Shown here: positions 1 through 8,772 of the stretch, in pieces
Layout: the number at the start of each line of letters is the position of its first letter
How positions within the stretch are numbered: position 1 is the stretch's first letter
Source: Microcella alkalica
Lineage (GTDB): Bacteria > Actinomycetota > Actinomycetes > Actinomycetales > Microbacteriaceae
Direction of reading: 5' to 3'
NCBI RefSeq assembly: GCF_014595885.1
Contig: NZ_JABUKC010000003.1
Coordinates: 124,001 to 188,000 of the forward strand
Length of the DNA: 64,000 nt
Position numbers and translations under genes: made by a program
The notes under the pieces: generated by a model
Database searches by the model: none
What the model saw: only the letters and a program-made list of their open reading frames with translations
What the model was told of the DNA's origin: nothing

Positions 1-323
1 AGGACGGGGTCATGCTCTCCGGCGGCGAGCGGCAGCGGCTCGCGATCGCGCGGGCACTCCTCGCCGCTCCCCCGATCCTGCTGCTCGACGAGTCGACGTC
101 GTCGCTCGACGGACGCAACGAGCAGCTCATGCGCGAGGCCATCGACGCCGTCGCCGAGGACCGCACCCTCATCGTCATCGCCCACCGGCTCTCGACCGTC
201 GTCGACAGCGACCTCATCGTCGTGCTCGACCACGGGCGCGTCGTCGGCACCGGCACGCACAGCGAGCTCGTGCGCGACGTGCCGCTCTACCGCGACCTCG
301 CGAAGCACCAGCTGCTGGTGTAG
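1..323 (+). CDS. ABC transporter ATP-binding domain, C-terminal fragment (5' end outside window)
   Basis: Only the last ~107 codons are present; the reading frame is open to the window edge. The fragment starts at the ABC signature (LSGGERQRL), followed by Walker B (ILLLDEST), a D-loop (SSLDG) and the H-loop (IVIAHRLSTV), and ends in the short tail GTHSELV...LAKHQLLV. The HRLSTV switch region and GTHxEL tail are typical of the nucleotide-binding domain of fused exporters of the MsbA/multidrug type, so the missing part is probably a six-helix membrane domain. The substrate cannot be inferred. A GC-rich hairpin follows 10 bases after the stop. Confidence 0.9.
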   Translation, partial: DGVMLSGGERQRLAIARALLAAPPILLLDESTSSLDGRNEQLMREAIDAVAEDRTLIVIAHRLSTVVDSDLIVVLDHGRVVGTGTHSELVRDVPLYRDLAKHQLLV

Positions 324-332
324 CCGGGCGGG

Positions 333-357
333 GCTGGGTGCCGCGTCGGCGCCCAGC
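333..357 (+). terminator. Hairpin after the ABC transporter gene
   Basis: A 10-bp stem (GCTGGGTGCC / GGCGCCCAGC, one G-T pair) encloses a 5-base loop, starting 10 bases after the stop codon. There is no T-run, as is common for terminators in high-GC actinomycetes. The rest of the gap to 485 shows nothing recognisable. Confidence 0.5.
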
Positions 358-485
358 ACGTGCGCTTGCGCCAGGAGCGTGCGCCCGTTCGCACGGTGCT
401 GTCGTCAGGGCACGTCGTCGGGCGGGTGGGCATTCGGTTCGGGCGCGCGGCCCGACGGGATGCCCGGGACCGAGGCGCGCGCGGG

Positions 486-1070
486 TCAGGATGCCGCGGA
501 CTCGACGCGCGCGCCGGCGGCGGCGACCTCGGCGAGCGCCGCCCGGCTCGGCTCGGGCGCGACGCCCGCGACGAGGTCGGTCAGCACGCGCACGCGGCGC
601 CCGCCGGCGAGGGCGTCGAGCGCGGAGGCCCGCACGCAGTGGTCGGTCGCGATGCCCACGACATCGAGCTCGTCGACGCCGGCCTCGTCGAGCACGGCGG
701 CGAGCATCCGCCCATCGTCGACCGTGCCCTCGAAGGCCGAGTACGAGGGCCGACCCTGTCCTTTGCGCACGTGCACGTCGATGAGCGCGATGTCGAGCGC
801 CGGGTGGTACTCGGCGCCCGGCGTGCCGGCCACGCAGTGCACCGGCCAGGTCGTCACGAAGTCGGGAGCAGCATCCGTCGCGAAATGCCCGCCGTTGTCG
901 GAGTCGCCGTCATGCCAGTCGCGCGAGGCGATGACGAGGGCGTAGTCGTCGCGGTGCGCCCTGGCGTGCTCGGTGATGCGGGCGGCCACCGCGGCCCCGC
1001 CGTCGACTCCGAGCGCGCCTCCCTCGCAGAAATCGTTCTGCACGTCGACGATGAGCAGGGCGCGGGGCAT
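486..1070 (-). CDS. pncA: Nicotinamidase (isochorismatase-like cysteine hydrolase)
   Basis: Cytoplasmic amidase of 194 aa that would convert nicotinamide to nicotinate for NAD salvage. The N-terminus has the VDVQNDF strand with catalytic Asp9. The metal-site pattern is Asp51-Trp-His53 followed by His62. Lys103 (VRKGQ) and Cys145 (ATDHCV) complete the Asp-Lys-Cys triad of the family. The length is normal. It is the last gene of a minus-strand run after the oxidoreductase and the DD-carboxypeptidase (26-base gap), so it may be co-transcribed with them. The metal residues and the DHCV motif favour nicotinamidase over other isochorismatase-fold hydrolases. Confidence 0.88.
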   Translation of the reverse strand: MPRALLIVDVQNDFCEGGALGVDGGAAVAARITEHARAHRDDYALVIASRDWHDGDSDNGGHFATDAAPDFVTTWPVHCVAGTPGAEYHPALDIALIDVHVRKGQGRPSYSAFEGTVDDGRMLAAVLDEAGVDELDVVGIATDHCVRASALDALAGGRRVRVLTDLVAGVAPEPSRAALAEVAAAGARVESAAS

Positions 1071-1095
1071 GGTTCCTCCGTCGGGGTGGGCGGCG

Positions 1096-2589
1096 TCAGC
1101 CGTTGGCGAGGTTGTCGCCGCAGCGGTACACCGCGGCCGTGAGCTGGTCGAGGGCCGCGCGGGCCGAGCCGTCGACGTTGCCGATCGCCGAGAAGGCGAA
1201 GGTCAGGGTCGAGCCGTCGGCCGCGCGCACGATGCCCGAGAGCGAGTAGGCGGTGTCGATCCAGCCGGTCTTCGCCGCGACCGCGCCCCGCGCATCCGCC
1301 GCCGGCCCCGCGAAGCGGCTCGCGAGCGAACCGGAGCGGCCCGCCACCGGCAGGCCGGCCGAGAGCACCGGCAGGTTCTCGGCGCCCGCCGCGACCTTCG
1401 TCATGAGCTGGGCGTAGTACTGCGGCGAGACCGCGTTGAGGTGGCTGAGCCCCGAACCATCGCGGATGACCATGCCGGGGTCGAGGGGCACGCCGTACGG
1501 CTGCAGCGCCGCCGCGAAGGCCTGGGTGAGCGAGGCGGCCGAGCCGTCGAAGCCCGACTCTTTCGACACGACGCGCGCGAGCATCTCGGCGAGCGTGTTG
1601 TCGGAGTTCATGAGCATCTTCTCGATGAGCACACTCACCGGCTGCGAGCGCACGAGCGCGAGCTCGGCGCCGCCGCTCGCCGCACCCGGCGCGACCACCG
1701 GTCGCCCGCCCGGGTTGCCCGCGGCGTCGAGCGCGAGGGCGAAGGCCTCACCGGCGCGCGTGACCGGATCGGTCGAGCGCGGGCTCGTGTCGAGTGCCGG
1801 GTTCTGCCGATCGCCGTCGACCTGCAGGGCCGTCACCTCGGAGTGGTAGCCGATCGTCTGCTCGCTGCGCGCCCAGCTGGAATCCCACTTGTCGGCGGGG
1901 TTCCAGTAGCTCGCATCAACGAGCACCTGCGTGATCGCCGGGGCGTCGGGGTTCGCGGCGGCGTAGGCGGCCACCGTCTGCGCCGCCAGATCGGCGAGCT
2001 TCGGGGCGCCGCGGTAGACGCTCTCCTGGCCGGGGGCCAGCGCGCTCAGCGTGGCGTCGCCGCCGCCGACGAGCACCACCTGACCCGGCTCGGGGCCCGC
2101 GACCACGCGCGTCGACAGCTGATAGCCCGGGCCGAGCACCCGCAGCGCGGCCGCCGCCGTGAGCACCTTCAGCACGCTGCCGTGCCGCGCCGGCGTCGTC
2201 GCCGCTCGGTCGAACAGCAGCTCGCCCGTCGAGGCGTTGACGACCGCGCCGACGAAGTCGCCCAGGCGGCCGTCGGCGGCGAACGACGCGACCGAGCACG
2301 TGCGCAGGCGGCTCGGCTCGACCGCGAGCGTGGGCTGCGCACGCGACGGCTCGGGGCTCGGCGACGGCGAAGCGCTCGAGGCCGTCGGCGACGACTCGGC
2401 GGCCTGCGGCGCACGCGCGGCGCCGACCGCGGCGCCGGACGCGAGCGCGGCGCCTCCGAGGAGGACGGAGACCGTCGAGACCGCCGCGATCAGGAGCGCG
2501 CGCGGGTGACGGGCGGCCCGAGCGGGGCGACCCGCGCCGCTCGGCGGCGCCGCGTCGGGGAGCGCGTCGCGAGCATCCGGGCCTGTCAC
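1096..2589 (-). CDS. dacB: D-alanyl-D-alanine carboxypeptidase/endopeptidase, PBP4 (S13) family
   Basis: Exported penicillin-binding protein of 497 aa that trims peptidoglycan stem peptides or cleaves cross-links. An Arg-rich N-terminus precedes a hydrophobic segment at about residues 31-57, then a Ser/Pro/Ala linker to about 90. The three active-site motifs are in order and well spaced: Ser138-Val-Leu-Lys141, Ser329-Asp330-Asn331 and Lys440-Thr-Gly442. The large insert between the first two motifs is what separates S13 enzymes from shorter carboxypeptidases. The gene starts 24 bases after the upstream oxidoreductase ends and is followed 26 bases later by pncA. Confidence 0.88.
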   Translation of the reverse strand: MTGPDARDALPDAAPPSGAGRPARAARHPRALLIAAVSTVSVLLGGAALASGAAVGAARAPQAAESSPTASSASPSPSPEPSRAQPTLAVEPSRLRTCSVASFAADGRLGDFVGAVVNASTGELLFDRAATTPARHGSVLKVLTAAAALRVLGPGYQLSTRVVAGPEPGQVVLVGGGDATLSALAPGQESVYRGAPKLADLAAQTVAAYAAANPDAPAITQVLVDASYWNPADKWDSSWARSEQTIGYHSEVTALQVDGDRQNPALDTSPRSTDPVTRAGEAFALALDAAGNPGGRPVVAPGAASGGAELALVRSQPVSVLIEKMLMNSDNTLAEMLARVVSKESGFDGSAASLTQAFAAALQPYGVPLDPGMVIRDGSGLSHLNAVSPQYYAQLMTKVAAGAENLPVLSAGLPVAGRSGSLASRFAGPAADARGAVAAKTGWIDTAYSLSGIVRAADGSTLTFAFSAIGNVDGSARAALDQLTAAVYRCGDNLANG

Positions 2590-2613
2590 CCGGCCATGAT
2601 ACGCGCGGGGCGC

Positions 2614-3597
2614 TCAGGCCTCGTCGTCGGCCGGGTACCGCACGCCAACCTGGCGCCGCACCTCGTCGAGCACGCCCATGATCGCCACCGACTCCTCGAT
2701 CGGCAGCGTCGTCGGCGCGGCACCCGCGACGCGCGCCTCGAGCTCGGCGGCCTGGAACTGCATGCCGCGCTGGCGCACCTCGGGCGCGATCCGCTCGCGC
2801 ACCGAGCCGTCGGGGGCGCGCAGGGTCGCCGTGGTCGCGCCGTAGAAGGCGCCGTCGACGTCGATGAACCCCTCGGTGCCGATGACGGATGCCCGGGTCG
2901 GGCCCGCGGTGTCGAGCGCGCAGTGCAGCACCGCCTGGCGCCCGCCCTCGTGCTCGAGGATCATCGCCGTCTGCCGGTCGACGCCCGTCGGCGTGAGCGC
3001 CGCGTGGGCCTGGACGCCGATCGGCAGCCCGAGCACGTCGACCGCGAACGACACCGGGTAGATGCCGAGATCGAGGAGCGCGCCGCCGCCGAGCTCGGGG
3101 TTCTGCAGCCGGTGCTGCGGGTCGAGCGGCAGCGACTGCGTGTGGTCGGCGATGACCGTGCGCACCTCGCCGAGCGCGCCGCCGCGCACGAGCTCGCGGA
3201 TGCGCGTCATGTGCGGCAGGAACCGCGACCACATCGCCTCCATGACGACGACCCCGCGCGCCGCCGCCGCGTCGGCGACCCGCTGCGCCTGCGCCTGGGT
3301 GAGAGTGAAGGCCTTCTCGACGAGCACGTGCTTGCCGGCCTCGATCGCGAGCAGGGCGTGCTCGGCGTGGTGGGAGTGCGGGCTCGCGACGTAGACGATG
3401 TCGACGCTCGGGTCGGCGACGAGCTGCTCGTACGAGCCGTGGGCGGCGGGGATGCCGTGCTCGGCCGCGAAGGCCCGCGCCGACTCCAGGCGCCGCGACC
3501 CGACCGCGGCCACCGTGAAGCCCTCGGCGATGATGTCGCGCGCGAAGGCGTGCGCGATGCCTCCGGGGGCGAGGATGCCCCAGCCGGGTCGTGCCAT
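2614..3597 (-). CDS. Gfo/Idh/MocA-family NAD(P)-dependent oxidoreductase
   Basis: Predicted cytoplasmic dehydrogenase of 327 aa. The start (MARPGWGI) was chosen over an ATG 13 codons upstream because an AGAGGGG ribosome site lies just before it. The N-terminal Rossmann fold shows GGIAHAFA, and EKAF matches the family's EKP catalytic Lys motif with Ala for Pro. The C-terminal half has the GGGALLDLGIYPV segment typical of the family, which acts on sugars, inositols and related polyols. The substrate cannot be assigned; dimeric dihydrodiol dehydrogenase-like members look similar. It is first in the minus-strand run with dacB and pncA. Confidence 0.85.
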   Translation of the reverse strand: MARPGWGILAPGGIAHAFARDIIAEGFTVAAVGSRRLESARAFAAEHGIPAAHGSYEQLVADPSVDIVYVASPHSHHAEHALLAIEAGKHVLVEKAFTLTQAQAQRVADAAAARGVVVMEAMWSRFLPHMTRIRELVRGGALGEVRTVIADHTQSLPLDPQHRLQNPELGGGALLDLGIYPVSFAVDVLGLPIGVQAHAALTPTGVDRQTAMILEHEGGRQAVLHCALDTAGPTRASVIGTEGFIDVDGAFYGATTATLRAPDGSVRERIAPEVRQRGMQFQAAELEARVAGAAPTTLPIEESVAIMGVLDEVRRQVGVRYPADDEA

Positions 3598-3725
3598 CGT
3601 CGAGCCCCTCTCCGCCGTGGGGATCCGGAACCCCAACGAGCGGGCTCAGCCTAGTGGCGAGCCCGCTCGTCAGCGCTGCGGTTCAGCGGTTGCGGCCCGA
3701 GGGCCGCACGGGGGGTCTGGTGCGC

Positions 3726-4781
3726 CTAGCAGTTCACCCAGCGCGCGGCGGCGCGGGTGAAGCTGTAGGGCTCGTTCGGCACGCCGCCGTGCGTCATCGC
3801 GAAGAGGATGCAGACGCCCGCGGTGCTGCCGGTGTAGGTCGGCTTGTAGAGCGAGGCGCGGTGGCCGGAGGAATCCCACCACTTCTGGGCGACCGTAGCG
3901 CCGGAGTTGTTCGAGCCGCCGGCGAGGTTGCCGTCGCAGCCGACGCTCGGCACGCCGTCGCTGCGCACGCTGCCCATGTGGCCCCAGGCGCTCATCGGGT
4001 CGGTGGAGGGGTCCTCCGCCATCCAGAACAGGCGGTCCTCCATGCAGGAGTCGTAGCGGATGTTCGAGAACGGCACCGGCGGCAGGCAGTTCGCCACGCG
4101 GATCTCGTTGAAGCGCTGCGCGAAGGAGGCGAGGTCGGCCGAGGTCGTGCCCGCAACGCCGCCAGCAGAGGTGCGGCTCGGGGCGCCCGGGGTGGAGCCG
4201 CCGGGCATGCCGGCGCAGGCAGGCTTGGTCGGCGTGGGCGTCGGCGTCGGGCTCGGAGCCGACGTCGTGGGCGCCGGCGCCGGAGCGGGGCCAGAGGGCT
4301 TCGGCTGGCTCGGAGCGGTCGTGCCGCCGGAGGCGGACGACGTGCCACCGGTGGAGCCGCCCGAGGTGCCGCCGGTCGAGCCGCCGGCGCTGCCGGAACC
4401 CGTGCCGTTCGAGCCGCCCGTGCTCGCGCCGCCCGAGCTCGAGCCGCCCGTGCTCGCGCCGCCCGTGCTCGCGCCGCCCGCCTCGGTCGAGCCGGAGCCG
4501 GCGTCGCCGCTCTCGCTCGGGGCCGGGCTGTCGCTCGCGCTCGAGTCGGTGTCGTCGTCGCTCGACGAGCCCGTCGAGCTCGACGACGTGGCGCGCTGGC
4601 GCATCTCGACGAACGCTGTCGAGTCGCTCGGCGACTCGTCGACGATCGTGATGGCCGAGACGCCGTCGGAGACGGTGCGCGCACTGAGCACGTCGTCGAC
4701 GGCGACGCTGCCCCCGATCACGGGAGCGAGCAGGATGGCGCTCGTGGCGAGCGCAGAACCTACGAGAACAGACCGCAGCAT
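3726..4781 (-). CDS. Secreted CAP/SCP-like protein with a long low-complexity linker
   Basis: A 351-aa protein with a signal peptide or N-terminal anchor (hydrophobic residues about 3-27). Residues about 65-200 are a Ser/Gly/Thr/Pro-rich linker with GGAST/GGST repeats and a PTPTPT stretch. The C-terminal ~140 residues resemble a CAP/SCP fold: FNEIRVANCLPPV, an AWGHMGS segment, and a WWDSSGHRASLYKP segment as in bacterial CAP proteins. Four or more Cys in this domain suggest disulfides outside the cell. The function is unknown; the linker suggests that it spans the cell wall. A GGGGGGAA ribosome site precedes the ATG. Two hairpins lie in its leader. Confidence 0.72.
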   Translation of the reverse strand: MLRSVLVGSALATSAILLAPVIGGSVAVDDVLSARTVSDGVSAITIVDESPSDSTAFVEMRQRATSSSSTGSSSDDDTDSSASDSPAPSESGDAGSGSTEAGGASTGGASTGGSSSGGASTGGSNGTGSGSAGGSTGGTSGGSTGGTSSASGGTTAPSQPKPSGPAPAPAPTTSAPSPTPTPTPTKPACAGMPGGSTPGAPSRTSAGGVAGTTSADLASFAQRFNEIRVANCLPPVPFSNIRYDSCMEDRLFWMAEDPSTDPMSAWGHMGSVRSDGVPSVGCDGNLAGGSNNSGATVAQKWWDSSGHRASLYKPTYTGSTAGVCILFAMTHGGVPNEPYSFTRAAARWVNC

Positions 4782-4812
4782 GACAGGTTCCCCCCGAAAC
4801 CATCGTCGAATC

Positions 4813-4851
4813 GGACGGCCCCCCGGCCGTCCGGCGCAGCCCCCCGGCTGC
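4813..4851 (-). promoter_or_regulatory. Two adjacent hairpins with four-base loops in the CAP-gene leader
   Basis: GGACGGCC-CCCC-GGCCGTCC (4813-4832) and GCAGCC-CCCC-GGCTGC (4836-4851) are separated by 3 bases. Read on the minus strand both have GGGG loops. They lie between the tRNA-Thr gene and the CAP-protein start, so they could terminate tRNA transcription or structure the CAP leader. Confidence 0.45.
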
Positions 4852-4940
4852 GTGTTCTCACCGTACGACTCGAGTGCCGAAACGCCAAGGGGCGATGGTC
4901 GGAAACCGAACGGATCACCCCAGGACTGGGGGCGGAGAAG

Positions 4941-5013
4941 AGCCCCGTACAGGATTCGAACCTGCGACCTGCTGTTTACAAGACAGCTGCTCTACCAGCT
5001 GAGCTAACGGGGC
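4941..5013 (-). tRNA. tRNA-Thr (anticodon UGU)
   Basis: Read on the minus strand, the cloverleaf is complete. The acceptor stem is GCCCCGT/ACGGGGC, the D-arm is GCTC...GAGC, and the anticodon stem GCTGT/ACAGC encloses the loop CTTGTAA with anticodon TGT. The variable loop is AGGTC and the T-arm is GCAGG-TTCGAAT-CCTGT. The discriminator base is T. No CCA is encoded. Confidence 0.96.
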
Positions 5014-5053
5014 AGCGGCGGCACCTCAGACTACTGTGGCGCCCGACGGGGCC

Positions 5054-5971
5054 CTAGGGCGTCGCGGAAGGGGAGGGCGAGGGCGAGGGCGACTCGGCGA
5101 ACTCGTCGCCCGCGGCGCCCAGCACGAACTGCGAGAACTCGGTCGAGTCGAAGGGGTAGGAGGGCGTGTAGAGCTCGCCGTTGACGAGCACGGTCGGCGT
5201 GCCGCGCACGCTCTCGACCTCGGTGCCCTCGACCGGCAGCGGGCCGTTGCCGGCGCGCGTGGTGGCCGCCTTGACCCAGTCGTAGAAGCGGCCGTCGTCG
5301 ATGCAGCGCTCGAGCGAGGTCGAGGTGGCGCCGGCGTCGCGCGCCCGCTGCAGCAGCTCGTCGTCGGTCAGGCCCTCCGTCCCCTCCTCCGGCTGGTCGA
5401 CGAAGAGCGCCTCGTTGAAGTCGAAGTAGGCGTCGGGGTTGTAGTTGGCGACGCAGGCGGCGGCGTTCGCGGCCCGCAGCGAGTACTGGGTGCCCGCCGA
5501 CAGGCTCGTGAGGATCGCGATGGGGTGGTACTCGACCGTCGCGGCGCCCGACTCGACGAGCGTGCGGATGAGCTCGCCGTTCTCGGCCTCGAACTCGCCG
5601 CACACGGGGCAGAGGTAGTCGATCCAGATCGTGATGGCGACCACGCCGGGCTCGTTTGGCTCGCTCGGCACCGGCTCGGCGTCGGGAGCGAGGCCCGGCG
5701 TCTGCACCGCCGTGAGGCCCTCGGTGATCTTGATGCCGTCGCTGGCCATGTTGCGCGGGCCGCCGACGGGGTTCGGGGCGCCCGTCGTGATGACGAGGAT
5801 GACCGTCGTGATGAGGGCGATGAGGCCCAGGCCGATGCCGCCCTGGAGCAGCCACCGGTTGCGGCGCTCCTTCTTCTTGTGCTCGGCGCGGAGCTGGCGA
5901 GCCTTCTCGCGGGCGTCGGCGCGACGCGCGTCCTTCGACTGCTTCGCGCGGGCGGTTCCGCTGTCGCTCAT
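5054..5971 (-). CDS. Membrane-anchored DsbA-like thioredoxin-fold protein
   Basis: A 305-aa protein. Residues 1-39 form a charged cytoplasmic tail, followed by one membrane helix (about 42-63) and an extracytoplasmic thioredoxin-fold domain. The redox motif is Cys121-Pro-Val-Cys124 (IDYLCPVCGEFE). The cis-proline loop RGTPTVLVNG near residue 262 matches DsbA/DsbG-like oxidoreductases that make or isomerise disulfides in exported proteins. Cys173 and a Cys in LERCIDDG form a possible second pair, as in actinobacterial DsbA homologues. The protein ends in a Ser-Pro repeat tail. The neighbouring exported CAP protein is Cys-rich and could be a client; that is inference. Confidence 0.85.
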   Translation of the reverse strand: MSDSGTARAKQSKDARRADAREKARQLRAEHKKKERRNRWLLQGGIGLGLIALITTVILVITTGAPNPVGGPRNMASDGIKITEGLTAVQTPGLAPDAEPVPSEPNEPGVVAITIWIDYLCPVCGEFEAENGELIRTLVESGAATVEYHPIAILTSLSAGTQYSLRAANAAACVANYNPDAYFDFNEALFVDQPEEGTEGLTDDELLQRARDAGATSTSLERCIDDGRFYDWVKAATTRAGNGPLPVEGTEVESVRGTPTVLVNGELYTPSYPFDSTEFSQFVLGAAGDEFAESPSPSPSPSATP

Positions 5972-6262
5972 GGTTCCTCTTCGTCACGGGGCGCGCACGG
6001 CTCGCGCGCACTCGGGTCGGCGGGCGCAGGGCGCCCCGAAGGATAGTACGGCGGGCGACGGGGTGCGGCCAGTCGAAGAGGATGCCTCAGCACCGTCAAC
6101 GGCGTCGCCGACGGCCGACGGGCATCCCCCGATGCGGCGATCGGCCGAAGCAGTGGCATACTGACGAGCGGTGACCAGCGTCGCTCACCGTGACTCACGG
6201 TCACTCATCCATTCACAACGGATCGTCCGGCACGTACCTGCCGGTGAAGGAGAAGCATCAGC

Positions 6263-7363
6263 ATGGCATCCGTCACATTCGACAAGGCCACTCGTCTGTA
6301 CCCGGGCTCGACCGTTCCCGCGGTCGACGCGATCGATCTGCAGATCGCGGACGGCGAGTTCCTCGTGCTCGTCGGCCCCTCCGGCTGCGGCAAGTCCACC
6401 ACCCTGCGCATGCTCGCGGGCCTCGAGGAGGTCAACGACGGTCGCATCCTCATCGGCGACCGCGACGTCACCGACGTGCCGCCGAAGGATCGCGACATCG
6501 CGATGGTGTTCCAGAACTACGCGCTCTACCCGCACATGACCGTCGCCGAGAACATGGGCTTCGCGCTCAAGATCGCCGGCGTCGGCAAGGAGGAGCGCGC
6601 CACCCGCGTGCTCGAGGCCGCGAAGCTGCTCGACCTCGAGCCCTACCTCGACCGCAAGCCCAAGGCCCTCTCGGGCGGCCAGCGTCAGCGCGTCGCCATG
6701 GGTCGCGCGATCGTGCGCCAGCCGCAGGTGTTCCTCATGGACGAGCCGCTGTCGAACCTCGACGCGAAGCTCCGCGTGCAGACCCGCACCCAGATCGCCT
6801 CGCTGCAGCGGCGCCTCGGCGTCACGACGGTCTACGTCACGCACGACCAGACCGAGGCCCTCACCATGGGCGACCGCATCGCGGTGCTGAAGGACGGCAT
6901 CCTGCAGCAGGTCGGCACGCCGCGCGAGCTGTACGAGACGCCGAACAACGTCTTCGTCGCCGGCTTCATCGGCTCGCCCGCGATGAACCTCTTCCCCGCC
7001 AACGTCGTCGACGGCGGCGTCTCGTTCGGCTCCGGCGTCGCCGCGGTCGACCGCGAGACCCTCGCCGGCGCGAGCGAGCAGGTCGTCACCGTCGGCGTGC
7101 GCCCGGAGGACCTCATCGTCGGCGCCGCCGGCACGCAGGGCCTCACCGTCGAGGTCGACGTCGTCGAGGAGCTCGGCGCCGACGGCTACCTCTACGGCCA
7201 CACCGAGGTCAACGGCCAGCGCGTCGACGTCGTCGCCCGCGTCGACGGCCGCGTGCACCCCAACGCCGGCGAGACCGTCGTGGTCACGCCCGAGCCGAAG
7301 CACGTGCACGTCTTCGACACGGCGAGCGGCCAGCGCCTCAACCGCGCGCCGATCACGCACTGA
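6263..7363 (+). CDS. ugpC: ATP-binding subunit of sugar-type ABC importers (UgpC/MsmK/MsmX-like)
   Basis: A 366-aa carbohydrate-uptake-type ATPase. Walker A is GPSGCGKST (38-46), the signature is LSGGQRQR (136-143), Walker B is VFLMDE (156-161), the D-loop is SNLD and the H-loop is His194. The C-terminal ~120 residues form the OB-like regulatory domain of CUT1 importers, where the class-defining GSPAMN motif begins. No permease or solute-binding gene is adjacent, which fits a shared ATPase serving several sugar importers, as MsmX-type proteins do. The symbol follows common database naming; glycerol-3-phosphate specificity is not implied. A GAAGGAG ribosome site lies upstream. Confidence 0.9.
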   Translation: MASVTFDKATRLYPGSTVPAVDAIDLQIADGEFLVLVGPSGCGKSTTLRMLAGLEEVNDGRILIGDRDVTDVPPKDRDIAMVFQNYALYPHMTVAENMGFALKIAGVGKEERATRVLEAAKLLDLEPYLDRKPKALSGGQRQRVAMGRAIVRQPQVFLMDEPLSNLDAKLRVQTRTQIASLQRRLGVTTVYVTHDQTEALTMGDRIAVLKDGILQQVGTPRELYETPNNVFVAGFIGSPAMNLFPANVVDGGVSFGSGVAAVDRETLAGASEQVVTVGVRPEDLIVGAAGTQGLTVEVDVVEELGADGYLYGHTEVNGQRVDVVARVDGRVHPNAGETVVVTPEPKHVHVFDTASGQRLNRAPITH

Positions 7364-7384
7364 CCGCAGCAGCACTGCACGCCC

Positions 7385-7419
7385 GAGGGCGGGTCGCGTC
7401 GCCGGACGCACCCGCCCTC
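7385..7419 (+). terminator. Hairpin between ugpC and the DUF4032 gene
   Basis: A perfect 10-bp stem (GAGGGCGGGT / ACCCGCCCTC) has a 15-base loop. It begins 21 bases after the ATPase stop. There is no T-run. It may only attenuate, because the next gene starts 26 bases later on the same strand. Confidence 0.5.
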
Positions 7420-7445
7420 GCGGCGTTCTCGGGAAGGATCAGCCC

Positions 7446-8759
7446 ATGAGCGCCTCGCTCAGCATCACCTCGGCCGTCGTCGACCCCGGCCTGCTCGACC
7501 TGCCGTGGCACCTGCCGCTCGACAGCTGGCCGGACGACACGATCGCCTCGCTGCCGAAGGGCATCTCGCGCCACCTGGTGCGCTTCGTGCACCTCAGCGG
7601 CGCCGTCGTCGCCATCAAGGAGACGACGGAGGAGATGGCGCGCCGCGAGTACGAGATGCTGCGTACGCTGCAGCGCCTGGAGATCCCCTGCGTCGAGCCG
7701 GTCGCCGTCATCACCGGCCGCGTCGACGACGACGGCACGCCGCTGCTGCCGGTGCTCGTCACCCGGCACCTTCGCTTCTCGCTGCCCTACCGGGCCCTCT
7801 ACTCGCAGACGCTGCGGCCCGAGACCGCCACGCGCCTCGTCGACGCGCTCGCCGTGCTGCTCGTGCGCCTGCACATCGCGGGCTTCTTCTGGGGCGACGT
7901 CTCACTGTCGAACACGCTCTTCCGCCGCGACGCCGGCGCCTTCGCGGCGTACCTCGTCGATGCCGAGACGGGCCAGCTCTACGAGGGCGGCCTCTCGAAC
8001 GGCCAGCGCGAGAACGACCTCGAGATCGGCCGCGTCAACATCGCCGGCGAGCTGCTCGACCTGGAGGCCGGCGGGCGCCTCGACGAGAACATCGACGCGA
8101 TCGAGGTCAGCAACGGCATCATCGAGTCGTACCGCACCCTCTGGACCGAGCTCACCGGCTGGGAGTCGTTCGACCGCTCCGAGCGTTGGCGCATCACGCA
8201 GCGCGTCGAGCGGCTCAACGACCTCGGCTTCGACATCGAGGAGCTCGCGATCAGGACGGACGGCGACTCGACCGAGGTGCGCATCCAGCCCAAGGTCGTC
8301 GACGCCGGCCACCACACCCGCCGCCTGCTGCGCCTCACCGGCATCGACGCGGGCGAGAACCAGGCCAGGCGCCTGCTCAACGACCTCGACTCGTACGCCG
8401 CGGCGACCTACCCCGACCGCTCGGTCGACGAGGAGCAGGTCGCCCACGAGTGGCTCGTGCGCGTCTTCGAGCCGGTCGTGCGGGCGATCCCGCGCGAGCT
8501 CAAGGGCAAGCTCGAGGGGCCCGAGGTGTTCCACCAGCTGCTGGAGCACCGGTGGTTCCTGTCGCAGAACGAGGCTCGGGCGATCCCGCTCGCCGAGGCG
8601 CTGAGCTCGTACATCGACACCGTGCTGCGTCACCGTCGCGACGAGGCGACGATGATCGCCCCGCCGACCGAGTCGATCGCGCTGCCGCTCGACACCGACG
8701 CGATCGACGTCGTCGATGACGAGGATGCCCCGCGCGGGTCGTGGCGCGACAAGGTGTGA
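7446..8759 (+). CDS. DUF4032 kinase-like protein
   Basis: A 437-aa actinobacterial protein whose N-terminal half resembles a lipopolysaccharide/aminoglycoside kinase fold. It has a VAIKET strand with a possible ATP-binding Lys. The segment LHIAGFFWGDVSLSNTLF matches the catalytic loop HGDxxxxN pattern with Asp and Asn kept, and VDAETGQLY matches the metal-binding DxE/DFG-like position. The C-terminal half (about 240-400) is the DUF4032-specific helical part. The substrate is unknown. It follows the ABC ATPase at close range, a pairing I recall from Microbacteriaceae, which hints at a link to sugar uptake or phosphorylation. Confidence 0.78.
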   Translation: MSASLSITSAVVDPGLLDLPWHLPLDSWPDDTIASLPKGISRHLVRFVHLSGAVVAIKETTEEMARREYEMLRTLQRLEIPCVEPVAVITGRVDDDGTPLLPVLVTRHLRFSLPYRALYSQTLRPETATRLVDALAVLLVRLHIAGFFWGDVSLSNTLFRRDAGAFAAYLVDAETGQLYEGGLSNGQRENDLEIGRVNIAGELLDLEAGGRLDENIDAIEVSNGIIESYRTLWTELTGWESFDRSERWRITQRVERLNDLGFDIEELAIRTDGDSTEVRIQPKVVDAGHHTRRLLRLTGIDAGENQARRLLNDLDSYAAATYPDRSVDEEQVAHEWLVRVFEPVVRAIPRELKGKLEGPEVFHQLLEHRWFLSQNEARAIPLAEALSSYIDTVLRHRRDEATMIAPPTESIALPLDTDAIDVVDDEDAPRGSWRDKV

Positions 8760-8772
8760 GCGGGGCCTCCCG

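Noticed and set aside
973-3654. An 893-codon open frame on the plus strand across dacB and the oxidoreductase
   Set aside because: It is Arg/Gly/Ala-rich and has no domain; the minus-strand frames carry complete enzyme motifs. It is a high-GC shadow.
4060-5007. Plus-strand frame over the CAP gene with PP-rich repeats
   Set aside because: The repeats are the complement of the Ser/Gly/Pro linker; it would also run through the tRNA-Thr gene.
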